The notes beneath the pieces are model-generated. The model saw only the letters and a list, made by a program, of their open reading frames with translations. It searched no databases and was not told the DNA's origin. 64,000 nucleotides of DNA from Pseudomonas extremorientalis (GTDB taxonomy: Bacteria; Pseudomonadota; Gammaproteobacteria; Pseudomonadales; Pseudomonadaceae): NCBI RefSeq assembly GCF_001870465.1, contig NZ_MDGK01000015.1, forward strand, positions 682,001-746,000. The letters run 5' to 3'. Of this stretch, positions 38,523 to 47,193 are shown one piece after another. The translations under genes were made by a program, and so were the position numbers. How positions within the stretch are numbered: position 1 is the stretch's first letter; every line of letters begins with the position of its first letter.

Positions 38523-39899
38523 GTGAGTAGTAGCTTCCGCGCCCCCCTTGTACGGCCCTCCAACGGGATAGATTTCGTCGCGCTTTCTAAATTTGTTTGG
38601 CGTCAAAAAAAGCTTTTGCTTCTTGTCACCTTGGGGTGCGGGCTAATCGCAGCATGCTATGCTTTTTTGGTCACTCCCACGTATAAAGTCAGTGCAGCAT
38701 TGCGTCCTGCAGCTATTAACGATTTGGATGCTTTGAACCGGTCTGAGGTTTACCAACTTCCTCCAGTTGATGCTCTTCTTAAGGTTGGTGCAGCGCTTGA
38801 ATCTTACGATACTCGACTAGCCTTCTTCAGAGCCAACCAAAAGCTGTTTGAGCCGTTCGTGCGTCCTGGCCAAACTCTGGAACAAAGCTTTGAGGCGTTC
38901 AATCGTGATTCGATTCACTTAATTCTTCCGGATACGGATAAGAAAGATTCTCTGAGCGCCTACGTCAAGCTTGAGATGACCTACCCGAAAGGGATCGATG
39001 GTGTCGCTATTCTTAATGGCTTTGTCGACTATGCTGTCCGTGTTGAGCGTAAGCAAATATCTGCTGATTTGGACGTAATCGTCAAAAATCGAATCAATGA
39101 ATTGAAAGGCAGGTTTGACTCTGCTCGCTCAAATTATGAAGTAGAGAAAGAGGCTAAAATCGCTTCGTTACGGGAAAATGACGCGCTGAAGCGCGCACAG
39201 TTGCAGGATGAGTTAAGGGCACTTCGTTCGCAGTTAAAAGCGCTGCGCAATGATCGTATCGCTCAGCTGAATGAAGCCATTGGGATTGCCAAGTCGTTAG
39301 GTATCCAAAAGCCGACGACCCCATCTTCACTCGGTGAATCCCGTAACGCCGGCGCTAACAGTGTGATGCGTACCGAAGTCAATAATCAGCAAGTGCCCCT
39401 GTTTTTCATGGGGGTAGAAGCACTTAACGCTGAGCTGGTAGCACTGAAGCAACGTAAATCCGATGACTTCACCGATCCCCGTGTCGCTCAGATAGCCAAA
39501 GAGCTTCAGCTACTGGCGTCTAATCGCGAAGTGGAAGTGCTTAACGCACGTGAAAATGAGGATATCTTTCTCGCGGGCGTCCAGCCATTGCGCGCAGAGA
39601 TGGCCCGTTTGAGTAGCTTGAACATTGATATGGCAGGCCTGAAGTTGGTGACTGTCGACCAGCAGGCCCTTGAGCCGTTGGTGGCGGCTAGCCCAAATCG
39701 TCTGCTTGTCGTGCTGCTTGGCTTGTTGGGTGGGGCCGTGCTCGCATTATGTATAGCGCTATTACGGTCTGCAATTGTTGCAAGTCGCGACATAATAAAA
39801 GAGAGGAGTCCTGGCTCCCAGGTTTCACGCCTAAATGCTAGGGGGCATATCGGTGAGCTGCCTGATCAACAGCATTCGATACAGCCCATACAGAAGTAG
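38523..39899 (+). CDS. wzz: O-antigen chain-length determinant Wzz
   Basis: The inner-membrane polysaccharide co-polymerase has 458 aa. The first transmembrane helix lies near residues 31-50, a periplasmic domain with a long coiled coil at about 190-260 (NELKGRFDSARSNYEVEKEA) follows, and a second helix lies near 393-418. It sets the modal length of Wzy-polymerised O-antigen. Length exceeds E. coli Wzz (about 325 aa) as in the larger Pseudomonas co-polymerases. It starts at GTG 38523 with GAAGGCAGG upstream. It is the boundary gene of the O-specific antigen locus, as in P. aeruginosa. Confidence 0.92.
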   Translation: MSSSFRAPLVRPSNGIDFVALSKFVWRQKKLLLLVTLGCGLIAACYAFLVTPTYKVSAALRPAAINDLDALNRSEVYQLPPVDALLKVGAALESYDTRLAFFRANQKLFEPFVRPGQTLEQSFEAFNRDSIHLILPDTDKKDSLSAYVKLEMTYPKGIDGVAILNGFVDYAVRVERKQISADLDVIVKNRINELKGRFDSARSNYEVEKEAKIASLRENDALKRAQLQDELRALRSQLKALRNDRIAQLNEAIGIAKSLGIQKPTTPSSLGESRNAGANSVMRTEVNNQQVPLFFMGVEALNAELVALKQRKSDDFTDPRVAQIAKELQLLASNREVEVLNARENEDIFLAGVQPLRAEMARLSSLNIDMAGLKLVTVDQQALEPLVAASPNRLLVVLLGLLGGAVLALCIALLRSAIVASRDIIKERSPGSQVSRLNARGHIGELPDQQHSIQPIQK

Positions 39900-39940
39900 C
39901 TCAGGATTCAGGTTTGTCGGGGCCCCCCTGTCAACATGGG

Positions 39941-40802
39941 CTAGGCCTCGGCGAACAGCTGGGTGAGTGCAGCACGTTTAATCTGATCATGCATGAAATG
40001 ATATGTCACGCTTGCTTCCTCGGCTTGTGGATAGGCTACAACCTGCGTAAAGCCGGCAGTATCCACCAGTGCTCGTCTGAGTACATAGGACCGGACCCAT
40101 GGGTCGAGAAACGCGTAGGTAGCCCTGTAAAGCGTTCTTACGTCTATGCCGGCGACTTTCAGGTTTGGGGTCAGTGAAGGCAAATAGCTCGCAAGGATTA
40201 CGTCGCCATCATCGATTCCTGGTGCCATGTAGAAGCATGTCGCGGAGGTGCGTCCTTTCATCAGATATGACCACAGGACACAATCAGCACCGCGTATTTC
40301 CGGCAAGTGTCCGGGGTGTATATGAACGAATTTGAGTGTGGCGATTTCCAGTAACCGCTTCGGCACGATTCCGCCACCGGTGAATAACAGCTGTGTTTGC
40401 GCAAGTGCCAGTAGTCGTTCGTAGAGCGCGCTGTCTGCCAGACTTTCTATCATCAGCGTTTCTACGTCGGGCGAATAATCACTCAAATCGCACAGTGCTA
40501 ATGCCTCATCTATGTCCTTGTTCGCGAAACCCAGTTTTTCTGAAACGGTTTTTCTGATCGAGTGATAAAGGGCGCTTTCTGTTTTGAGCAGAGTGGTTGA
40601 CCTGTAGTGGATGCTGTTTTTCTGCCTCGCCTGGGCGTGAGCCAGCTTCAAGCTGCCTGGGGGGATGTTGGGGAGGGGGGCGACAAAGGTTACTGAAAGC
40701 TTCTAATGGTCGTATAATCCACCAGTTAACCTTGTCTGCATCAAAAGTGGCCGATCCGTCGCGAGTACAAAGCACAAGCGGTTGCGCGCCTGGTGCCTCC
40801 AT
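39941..40802 (-). pseudogene. Frameshifted formyltransferase-family gene
   Basis: Two overlapping reverse frames make one protein. The N-terminal part starts at ATG 40802 (MEAPGAQPLVLCTRDGSA). The C-terminal part (ending at 39941) carries a formyltransferase core: FTGGGIVPKRLL, the HIHPGHLPEIRGAD active-site loop and the Asp of GIDDGD. Removing one base from either of two G6 runs (40675-40680 or 40659-40664, + strand) joins them as one 286-aa frame reading PNIPPGSLKLAH across the junction. Without this the C-terminal frame has only a TTG start. Family enzymes transfer formyl from 10-formyl-tetrahydrofolate, often to amino sugars of O-antigens. It could be a pseudogene, a phase-variable gene or a sequencing error. 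Its strand opposes the rest of the locus. Confidence 0.7.
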
Positions 40803-41085
40803 GTCTTCAAATCATGCCTCGAATCACGAGCGGGGCGACTGGGCTCAGATGGGGCTATGTCATTTTTATCATCAGCGGTCGCGAAAGCGGTTGACCCAAA
40901 TCGTACTGCGCCATCGAGTGCGTACGGAGGATTTTAGATGCATTCATGCCCCTTCAATGGTCCTCAGCACAGAGAAGACACCCTCTGTACAATGTATCCA
41001 GCAAGTCTTGAGCCGATAGGCTGATTGTCGATGTATATTTTCAGTGTTTTTTAACTTGAATTTTCAGAAACGAACTGTGGCCGCG
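40803..41085. other. Divergent region between the formyltransferase and the dideoxyhexose operon
   Basis: The 283-base gap lies between divergent genes. It should hold the promoter of the rfbI-onward operon. No confident gene or promoter boxes were identified. Confidence 0.35.
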
Positions 41086-42075
41086 ATGTCAACTGTAACC
41101 TTGTCCAACGAAAGAACATTCTCCTGTGAGCCAGGCGTGACACTCTTGGATAGTGCAAAAAAGCAAGGCGTGATCCTCGAATACAGCTGTCGTTCCGGTC
41201 GGTGCGGGGTGTGTAGGGCTCATGTGATTGGCGAGACTGAGGTCGTTCATCATCATGAGTCTGTCCTGTCCTGTGAAGAGCTGGCTTCGGGGTATATTTT
41301 GACATGCTGTCGTACCGCGTTGAGTGATGTGCGGCTGGATATTGAAGACTTGAGTCAGTTTGCGGATATCAAGAGCAAAACACTTCCCTGTCGTGTGGAT
41401 TCATTCAGGTATCTGGCTGACGACGTCGTCGAGGTGGTCTTGCGGTTGCCGCCTAAAGATCTGCTGAACTATGTGCCTGGCCAGTATGTCGACATCATTG
41501 GGAAAAATGGTGCCAGGAGAAGCTACTCCATTGCGAACGCGCCTAGACCGGATGGAAGGTTGGAATTGCACATTCGTAAGGTTGACGGCGGAGTGATGAG
41601 CCAATATTGGTTCGATGAACTTGCTGCCAATGACTTGCTCCGGCTGGAAGGGCCACAGGGCACATTTGCCCTGCGTAATACCTCTCCGGAGAACCTAGTG
41701 TTTTTAGCAACGGGTACGGGAATCGCGCCAGTGAAAGCTATTCTTGAGCAGCTCAAAGCCGATCCCGAGATCGCCATGAATAAGAAGGTATGGGTTTACT
41801 GGGGAGGGCGTCACGCCAAGGATATTTACTGGTGGCCTGAGCTTGGTTCGCCGGCGGTCTCTTTCATTCCTGTGCTGTCACGACCCGACAGCAGTTGGGA
41901 GGGTCGCACGGGTTACGTGCAGGATGTGCTTGAGCATGATGGTATCGACTTGCCGAGCGCGGTTGTGTATGCGTGTGGTTCCGAACATATGATTCAATCA
42001 GCTAAAGAAAAACTTGTGAGGCTTGGCCTTCCACACAGAAATTTCTACTCCGACGCTTTTGTGAGCTCGAATTAA
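41086..42075 (+). CDS. rfbI: CDP-6-deoxy-L-threo-D-glycero-4-hexulose-3-dehydrase reductase (E3)
   Basis: The 329-aa flavoprotein has an N-terminal plant-type 2Fe-2S ferredoxin domain (CRSGRCGVC, and a fourth Cys in YILTCC) and a C-terminal FAD/NAD(P)H domain (RRSYSIANAP, FLATGTGIAPVKA). It passes electrons from NADH to the E1 dehydrase RfbH in C-3 deoxygenation of CDP-sugars. Synonyms are ascD and ddhD. It is the first gene of the dideoxyhexose module, 13 bases before rfbF. The ATG at 41086 was chosen by family start; the ribosome site is weak. Confidence 0.9.
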   Translation: MSTVTLSNERTFSCEPGVTLLDSAKKQGVILEYSCRSGRCGVCRAHVIGETEVVHHHESVLSCEELASGYILTCCRTALSDVRLDIEDLSQFADIKSKTLPCRVDSFRYLADDVVEVVLRLPPKDLLNYVPGQYVDIIGKNGARRSYSIANAPRPDGRLELHIRKVDGGVMSQYWFDELAANDLLRLEGPQGTFALRNTSPENLVFLATGTGIAPVKAILEQLKADPEIAMNKKVWVYWGGRHAKDIYWWPELGSPAVSFIPVLSRPDSSWEGRTGYVQDVLEHDGIDLPSAVVYACGSEHMIQSAKEKLVRLGLPHRNFYSDAFVSSN

Positions 42076-42088
42076 TTAAGGATAAAAG

Positions 42089-42862
42089 ATGAAAGCTGTG
42101 ATTTTGGCTGGCGGATTAGGCACTCGGTTGAGTGAGGAGACCAGTACCCGTCCCAAACCGATGGTCGAGATTGGTGGCAAGCCTATTTTGTGGCACATCA
42201 TGAAGATGTATTCTGCTCATGGCATCAACGATTTTATTATTTGCTGTGGCTACAAAGGCTATGTAATCAAAGAGTATTTCGCCAACTATTTCCTGCATAT
42301 GTCGGACGTCACTTTCAATATGCGTGACAACACCATGGAAGTGCATGACAAACGTGCGGAGGCCTGGAAGGTAACGCTGGTCGATACCGGCGACGATTCC
42401 ATGACGGGTGGACGCCTGCGGCGTGTTGCCGACTACGTAAAGAATGAGGAGTCCTTCTGCTTCACCTATGGCGATGGCGTGGGCGATATTGATATCAGCG
42501 CCACCATTGAGTTTCACAAGGCTCATGGGAAAGCTGCAACGCTGACTGCAACGTACCCACCGGGTCGTTTTGGCGCGCTGGATATCCGCCAGGGGCAAGT
42601 CCTTAACTTCAAGGAAAAGCCCAAAGGCGATGGCGCTATGATCAATGGTGGCTTTTTCGTGCTGAACCCCGAGGTTCTGAAATACGTCACCGGTGACTCA
42701 AGCGTCTGGGAACAAGAGCCTCTTATGAACCTGGCTTCGGACAATCAACTGATGGCCTACGAGCATCAGGGGTTCTGGCAGCCAATGGACACGTTACGTG
42801 ATAAACATTTGCTGGAAGAGCTCTGGATGTCTGGTAAGGCCCCCTGGAAAGCGTGGGAGTGA
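42089..42862 (+). CDS. rfbF: Glucose-1-phosphate cytidylyltransferase
   Basis: The nucleotidyltransferase has 257 aa and makes CDP-glucose from CTP and glucose-1-P, the first step to 3,6-dideoxyhexoses. [19 protein letters not shown] is the nucleotide-binding signature and matches RfbF/DdhA/AscA proteins. [10 protein letters not shown] and the [16 protein letters not shown] ending are also typical. The next start lies three bases after its stop. Confidence 0.96.
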   Translation: MKAVILAGGLGTRLSEETSTRPKPMVEIGGKPILWHIMKMYSAHGINDFIICCGYKGYVIKEYFANYFLHMSDVTFNMRDNTMEVHDKRAEAWKVTLVDTGDDSMTGGRLRRVADYVKNEESFCFTYGDGVGDIDISATIEFHKAHGKAATLTATYPPGRFGALDIRQGQVLNFKEKPKGDGAMINGGFFVLNPEVLKYVTGDSSVWEQEPLMNLASDNQLMAYEHQGFWQPMDTLRDKHLLEELWMSGKAPWKAWE

Positions 42863-42864
42863 AA

Positions 42865-43950
42865 ATGAAAGCTGCTGTCACTCCCGCCTTTTGGAACGGT
42901 AAAAAGGTATATCTGACCGGACATACGGGCTTTAAGGGGAGTTGGCTGTCCCTGTGGCTACAGAGTATGGGGGCTGACGTAATGGGTTACGCCCTTGCGC
43001 CGCCCACGACACCGGCTCTTTTTAAAGAGGCCGGCGTCGAAAAGGGCATGCAGTCCCAGATTGGTGATATCAGAGACCTTCAAGCGATCACGCAAAGCAT
43101 GATCCGCTTTAATCCAGATATCCTCATTCATATGGCGGCTCAGCCACTGGTGCGCCTCTCTTATAAACAGCCTGTCGAAACCTATGCCACGAACGTAATG
43201 GGCACCGTGCATGTACTGGAGGCTGCGCGTCAATGCCCAAGCCTGCGTGCAATTGTTAATGTGACCACTGATAAGTGTTACGAAAACCGTGAATGGGAAT
43301 GGGGCTATCGAGAAGATGAGCACATGGGCGGGCATGACCCTTACAGCAACAGCAAAGGCTGCATGGAGCTCGTGACGTCGGCGTATCGCAACTCCTTTTT
43401 TGGCAAAGAACAGCCCGTCGCTCTTGCGTCTGCCCGCGCAGGCAATGTAATTGGTGGTGGCGATTGGGCTGAAGATCGATTGATTCCGGATATACTAGCC
43501 GCTTTCGAAAAGAATCAGCCGGTGGTAATTCGCAACCCACAGGCTACCCGGCCTTGGCAGCATGTGCTTGAGCCATTGAGTGGTTACTTGGTATTGGCCG
43601 AAAACCTTTGGGTGCGGGGCCAGGAAGTGGCCCAGGGTTGGAACTTTGGCCCGAAGGACGACGATGCTCGACCTGTCGACTGGATTCTGGACCGGCTGGT
43701 GAACACTTGGGGGCAGGGCGCAAGTTGGGCCTTGGATCAGAATCCCCAACCTCATGAGGCTCGTTATTTGAAACTTGATGTGTCAAAAGCCCGTGCACAT
43801 TTGCATTGGTCGCCTACTTGGTCATTAGAGACGACGTTGGCATACATCGTGAGTTGGCATAGAGCCTGGCTCAAAGGACATGATGTCCACGATCTTTGTC
43901 TCGCAGAAATCAACGCCTACATGGCCGCGATGTCTTCGTGCGGCAAGTAA
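42865..43950 (+). CDS. rfbG: CDP-glucose 4,6-dehydratase
   Basis: The extended SDR has 361 aa. The cofactor motif is TGHTGFKGSWL, and the catalytic Thr/Asp/Lys lie in VTTDKCYENREW with Tyr/Lys in DPYSNSKG. It converts CDP-glucose to CDP-4-keto-6-deoxyglucose. The ATG at 42865 follows GGGAG; the in-frame GTG at 42853 would overlap rfbF. It is part of the rfbI-F-G-H-S-E series. Confidence 0.95.
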   Translation: MKAAVTPAFWNGKKVYLTGHTGFKGSWLSLWLQSMGADVMGYALAPPTTPALFKEAGVEKGMQSQIGDIRDLQAITQSMIRFNPDILIHMAAQPLVRLSYKQPVETYATNVMGTVHVLEAARQCPSLRAIVNVTTDKCYENREWEWGYREDEHMGGHDPYSNSKGCMELVTSAYRNSFFGKEQPVALASARAGNVIGGGDWAEDRLIPDILAAFEKNQPVVIRNPQATRPWQHVLEPLSGYLVLAENLWVRGQEVAQGWNFGPKDDDARPVDWILDRLVNTWGQGASWALDQNPQPHEARYLKLDVSKARAHLHWSPTWSLETTLAYIVSWHRAWLKGHDVHDLCLAEINAYMAAMSSCGK

Positions 43951-43976
43951 CTCATATTATTCAAGCAGGAAATGCC

Positions 43977-45290
43977 ATGACCCCCGATATGCTTCGCCAA
44001 GAAATCAGTAAACTCGTCGAGCAGTATGCTCAAGTCGCCTTGACACCCAAAACTTTCGTCGCCGGCGAAAGTGTTATTCCGCCTTCAGGCAAAGTCATTG
44101 GGGCTAGAGAGTTGCAACTGATGGTCGAGGCTTCCCTGGATGGTTGGTTGACTACTGGGCGTTTCAATGCAGAGTTTGAGCGAAAGTTGGCTGAGTTTTT
44201 GGGTGTTAAATTTGCACTTTCGGTCAATTCGGGTTCCTCTGCCAACCTTGTCGCATTCAGCACATTGACGTCCCCTAAGTTGGGTGAGCGCGCAATAAAG
44301 AAGGGTGATGAAGTTATCGGTGTGGCCGCAGGTTTTCCGACGACGGTTAATCCGATCGTGCAGTTCGGTGCCATCCCAGTGTTTGTTGATGTTGATATGG
44401 CGACGCACAATATTGACGTCAACCTGATCGAAGCGGCAATTACACCAAAAACCAAAGCGATCATGCTTGCCCATACCTTGGGCAATCCCTTCAATCTCGG
44501 AGCGGTTAAGGCAATCTGCGAGAAGTACAACCTTTGGTTGATCGAAGACTGCTGTGACGCACTGGGTGCGACTTACGACGGCAAGTTGGTAGGCACGTTC
44601 GGCGATATCTGCACCTTGAGCTTCTACCCGGCCCATCACATCACGATGGGGGAGGGAGGGGCTGTATTTACTAACAGCCCACAGTTGAAGGTCATTGCAG
44701 AGTCGTTCCGCGATTGGGGGCGTGATTGCTACTGCGCGCCGGGTTGTGACAACACCTGTGGCGACCGCTTTGGTCAACAGTTTGGCAGCCTGCCCCAAGG
44801 CTACGATCATAAGTATGTATACGCGCACTTGGGTTACAATCTCAAGATTACCGATATGCAAGCCGCCTGCGGCCTTGCGCAGTTGGATCGGGCTCAGGAG
44901 TTCATCGATACCCGCAAGGGCAACTACGTGTTGTTGAAGGAGCGTCTGAGCAGCCTGTCAGAGTTTCTTGAAATAGCCGAGCCGACCCCAAACAGTGATC
45001 CTTCTTGGTTTGGCTTCCCAATAACATTGAAAGAAAGCGCAGGCGTTCAACGCGTTGATCTTCTGAAGTTTCTGGATCAGAACAACATAGGTTCACGGCT
45101 ATTGTTCGCGGGCAACCTGACACGTCAACCATACTTTAAGGGGATCGAGTATCGTGTAGTAGGTGAGCTTACCAACACTGACCGTACGATGAATCAGACT
45201 TTCTGGCTGGGTATTTACCCTGGCCTGGGGGTGGAGCAGTTCGAGTACATCGGTGAGAAGCTGGAAGAGTTTTTCGGTATTAATTTTTAA
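43977..45290 (+). CDS. rfbH: CDP-4-keto-6-deoxyglucose 3-dehydrase (E1), iron-sulfur PLP/PMP enzyme
   Basis: The 437-aa protein has the aminotransferase fold but performs C-3 dehydration. The usual PLP-binding Lys is replaced by His220 in SFYPAHHITMGEGG, exactly as in Yersinia E1, so it keeps PMP bound and does not transaminate. Iron-sulfur ligands are visible at Cys193, Cys251, Cys253 and Cys261 (CYCAPGCDNTCGD). It acts with the RfbI reductase to give CDP-4-keto-3,6-dideoxyglucose. AGGA precedes the ATG at 43977. Confidence 0.95.
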   Translation: MTPDMLRQEISKLVEQYAQVALTPKTFVAGESVIPPSGKVIGARELQLMVEASLDGWLTTGRFNAEFERKLAEFLGVKFALSVNSGSSANLVAFSTLTSPKLGERAIKKGDEVIGVAAGFPTTVNPIVQFGAIPVFVDVDMATHNIDVNLIEAAITPKTKAIMLAHTLGNPFNLGAVKAICEKYNLWLIEDCCDALGATYDGKLVGTFGDICTLSFYPAHHITMGEGGAVFTNSPQLKVIAESFRDWGRDCYCAPGCDNTCGDRFGQQFGSLPQGYDHKYVYAHLGYNLKITDMQAACGLAQLDRAQEFIDTRKGNYVLLKERLSSLSEFLEIAEPTPNSDPSWFGFPITLKESAGVQRVDLLKFLDQNNIGSRLLFAGNLTRQPYFKGIEYRVVGELTNTDRTMNQTFWLGIYPGLGVEQFEYIGEKLEEFFGINF

Positions 45291-45292
45291 GT

Positions 45293-46177
45293 ATGAAAAG
45301 CCTATTGCTGACAGGGGCTACCGGATTTCTGGGAAGTGCGCTCGCTCGTAATTGGGTGCGCGCAGGTTATCAGGTCTCCGTCCTCGTTCGTCCGGCGTCA
45401 AATCGGCGACGTATTGAAGACTTGGCAGATGCTCTCCAATTTTACAGTTGCAGTAAAGACGAGGATGTATTTTCGGCAATTAAAAAAGCTGCTCCCGATT
45501 GTATAGTCCATACGGCCTGTTGCTATGGTCGCGCCGGTGAAACCCTAGTCGATATCTTTGACGCAAACGTGCGTTTGGGACTGCTGTTATTGGAGGGGGC
45601 GAGGTTGCTGGATAAGCCCGTTGCTTTTGTAAATACAGGGTCCATCCTTGATCCTGCTGTCAGCAGTTATGCTATGTCAAAACAGAGTTTCAGTGCGCTG
45701 GGCGCACTCCAAGCCGGGCAGGGGGAAAGACGGATAAAGTTTATCAATGTTGCCATGCAGCATATGTATGGTCCCGGTGATGACAAAAGCAAATTTACGA
45801 CGAATGTTATTAGTTCTTGCCTAGCGAATGTAGAACGATTGAGTCTTACCTCTGGGGTGCAGAAACGAGATTTTGTGTTTATTGATGATGTCGTCAGCGC
45901 TTACGATACGATCATTTCAAATATGACGAGCCTTGGTGATGTTGAAAATATCGATGTTGGCTCGGGTGAAGCGGTATCGGTAAGAAGCTTCGTGGAGTTA
46001 GCACAGGCATTAACTGGCTCTCGAACGCTTTTGGAGTTTGGTGCCGTTCCCTATCGGCTTAACGAAGCAATGTTGTTTCAGGCTGATATTAATCGTATGC
46101 GCTCACTGGGGTGGGCACCGGCTACCTCATTGGAAATGGGTATACGGAAAACAATCGATAAGGATGACGCAGAATGA
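45293..46177 (+). CDS. rfbS: CDP-paratose synthase (C-4 reductase), RfbS-like
   Basis: The SDR has 294 aa. TGATGFLGSALAR is the cofactor motif, with Thr/Ser in NTGSIL and YAMSK as the Tyr/Lys pair. Blocks such as CCYGRAGE, LTSGVQKRDF and VGSGEAVSVR parallel Salmonella Typhi RfbS, which reduces CDP-4-keto-3,6-dideoxyglucose to CDP-paratose. Abequose synthase (RfbJ) is the main alternative, but the following tyvelose epimerase gene requires paratose. The start lies two bases after rfbH and it overlaps rfbE by ATGA. Confidence 0.83.
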   Translation: MKSLLLTGATGFLGSALARNWVRAGYQVSVLVRPASNRRRIEDLADALQFYSCSKDEDVFSAIKKAAPDCIVHTACCYGRAGETLVDIFDANVRLGLLLLEGARLLDKPVAFVNTGSILDPAVSSYAMSKQSFSALGALQAGQGERRIKFINVAMQHMYGPGDDKSKFTTNVISSCLANVERLSLTSGVQKRDFVFIDDVVSAYDTIISNMTSLGDVENIDVGSGEAVSVRSFVELAQALTGSRTLLEFGAVPYRLNEAMLFQADINRMRSLGWAPATSLEMGIRKTIDKDDAE

Positions 46178-47193
46178 AATTACTTATTACGGGCGGTTGT
46201 GGGTTTCTTGGCAGTAACTTGGCGTCCGATGCCATGCGGCGCGGTGACGAAGTTGTCATTTTTGATAGTTTGTATCGCAGTGGATCAAGGGAGAATCTTA
46301 CTTGGCTACAGAGTCAAGGTGGTTTCACGTTTGAGCACGGGGATATTAGGAACCAAAATGACGTTACCCGAGTAGTGCAGTCCTACAAGCCTGATGTGAT
46401 TTTTCATCTGGCGGGCCAAGTTGCAATGACCACCTCCATAGCCAATCCTCGCATGGATTTTGAGGTGAACGTCATGGGCACCCATAACCTTCTGGAGGCG
46501 GTGCGGTTGTACACGCCGGATGCGATCGTGGTCTACTCCTCAACTAATAAAGTGTACGGAGACCTTGAGCAATTCCATTACCACGAGACAGAAACTCGTT
46601 ATGAGTGCATCGATAAAATAAACGGTTTCGACGAGACCACTCAGCTCGATTTTCATTCGCCTTATGGTTGCTCCAAAGGTGCCGCCGATCAGTATATGTT
46701 AGATTATGCGAGGATTTTTGGACTTAAAACTGTGGTTTTTCGTCACTCGTCCATGTACGGCGGGCGTCAGTTTGCGACGTATGATCAAGGATGGGTTGGT
46801 TGGTTTTGTCAGAAGGCAATCGAACTGAAAACCGGGAAGTCTACTTCGCCATTTGCTATTTCCGGCACTGGTAAGCAGGTTCGCGACGTCTTACATGCTG
46901 ACGATATGAAAGCGCTCTATCAGAGTGCGATCAACAATATTGAAAAAGCTAAAGGGCAGGCTTTCAACGTCGGTGGTGGGGTTTCCAATAGTCTTTCATT
47001 GTTGGAGCTATTCACGCTACTAAATGAAATAAACGATATTGAATTGGTGTACACCAAGCTGCCTGTTCGTGAAAGTGATCAGAGAGTGTTCGTCGCGGAC
47101 ATACGCAAGGCACATGATTTGCTCGGTTGGAAACCCATAGTTTCTTCCAGGCAAGGTGTAACTCAGATGGTGGACTGGGTGAGTCGGCATTAA
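46174..47193 (+). CDS. rfbE: CDP-paratose 2-epimerase (CDP-tyvelose synthesis)
   Basis: The 339-aa protein, one residue longer than Salmonella RfbE, follows it closely as remembered: FLGSNLAS, AGQVAMTTSI, SPYGCSKGAADQYMLDYARI, FRHSSMYGGRQFATYDQGWV and PVRESDQRVFVADI. It inverts C-2 of CDP-paratose to give CDP-tyvelose, the immunodominant sugar of Salmonella group D. YSSTNKVYGD and YGCSK provide the SDR catalytic residues. It overlaps rfbS (ATGA) and wzx (TAATG). Confidence 0.92.
   Translation: MKLLITGGCGFLGSNLASDAMRRGDEVVIFDSLYRSGSRENLTWLQSQGGFTFEHGDIRNQNDVTRVVQSYKPDVIFHLAGQVAMTTSIANPRMDFEVNVMGTHNLLEAVRLYTPDAIVVYSSTNKVYGDLEQFHYHETETRYECIDKINGFDETTQLDFHSPYGCSKGAADQYMLDYARIFGLKTVVFRHSSMYGGRQFATYDQGWVGWFCQKAIELKTGKSTSPFAISGTGKQVRDVLHADDMKALYQSAINNIEKAKGQAFNVGGGVSNSLSLLELFTLLNEINDIELVYTKLPVRESDQRVFVADIRKAHDLLGWKPIVSSRQGVTQMVDWVSRH

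Noticed and set aside
40506..40659. C-terminal part of the reverse frame starting at 40802, downstream of the G runs
   Set aside because: It is the out-of-frame tail after the frameshift and has low-complexity residues. The true continuation is in the neighbouring frame.
43977..45290. RfbH as a sugar aminotransferase that could feed the formyltransferase
   Set aside because: The PLP lysine is replaced by His220 and the iron-sulfur cysteines are present, so it is the E1 dehydrase.
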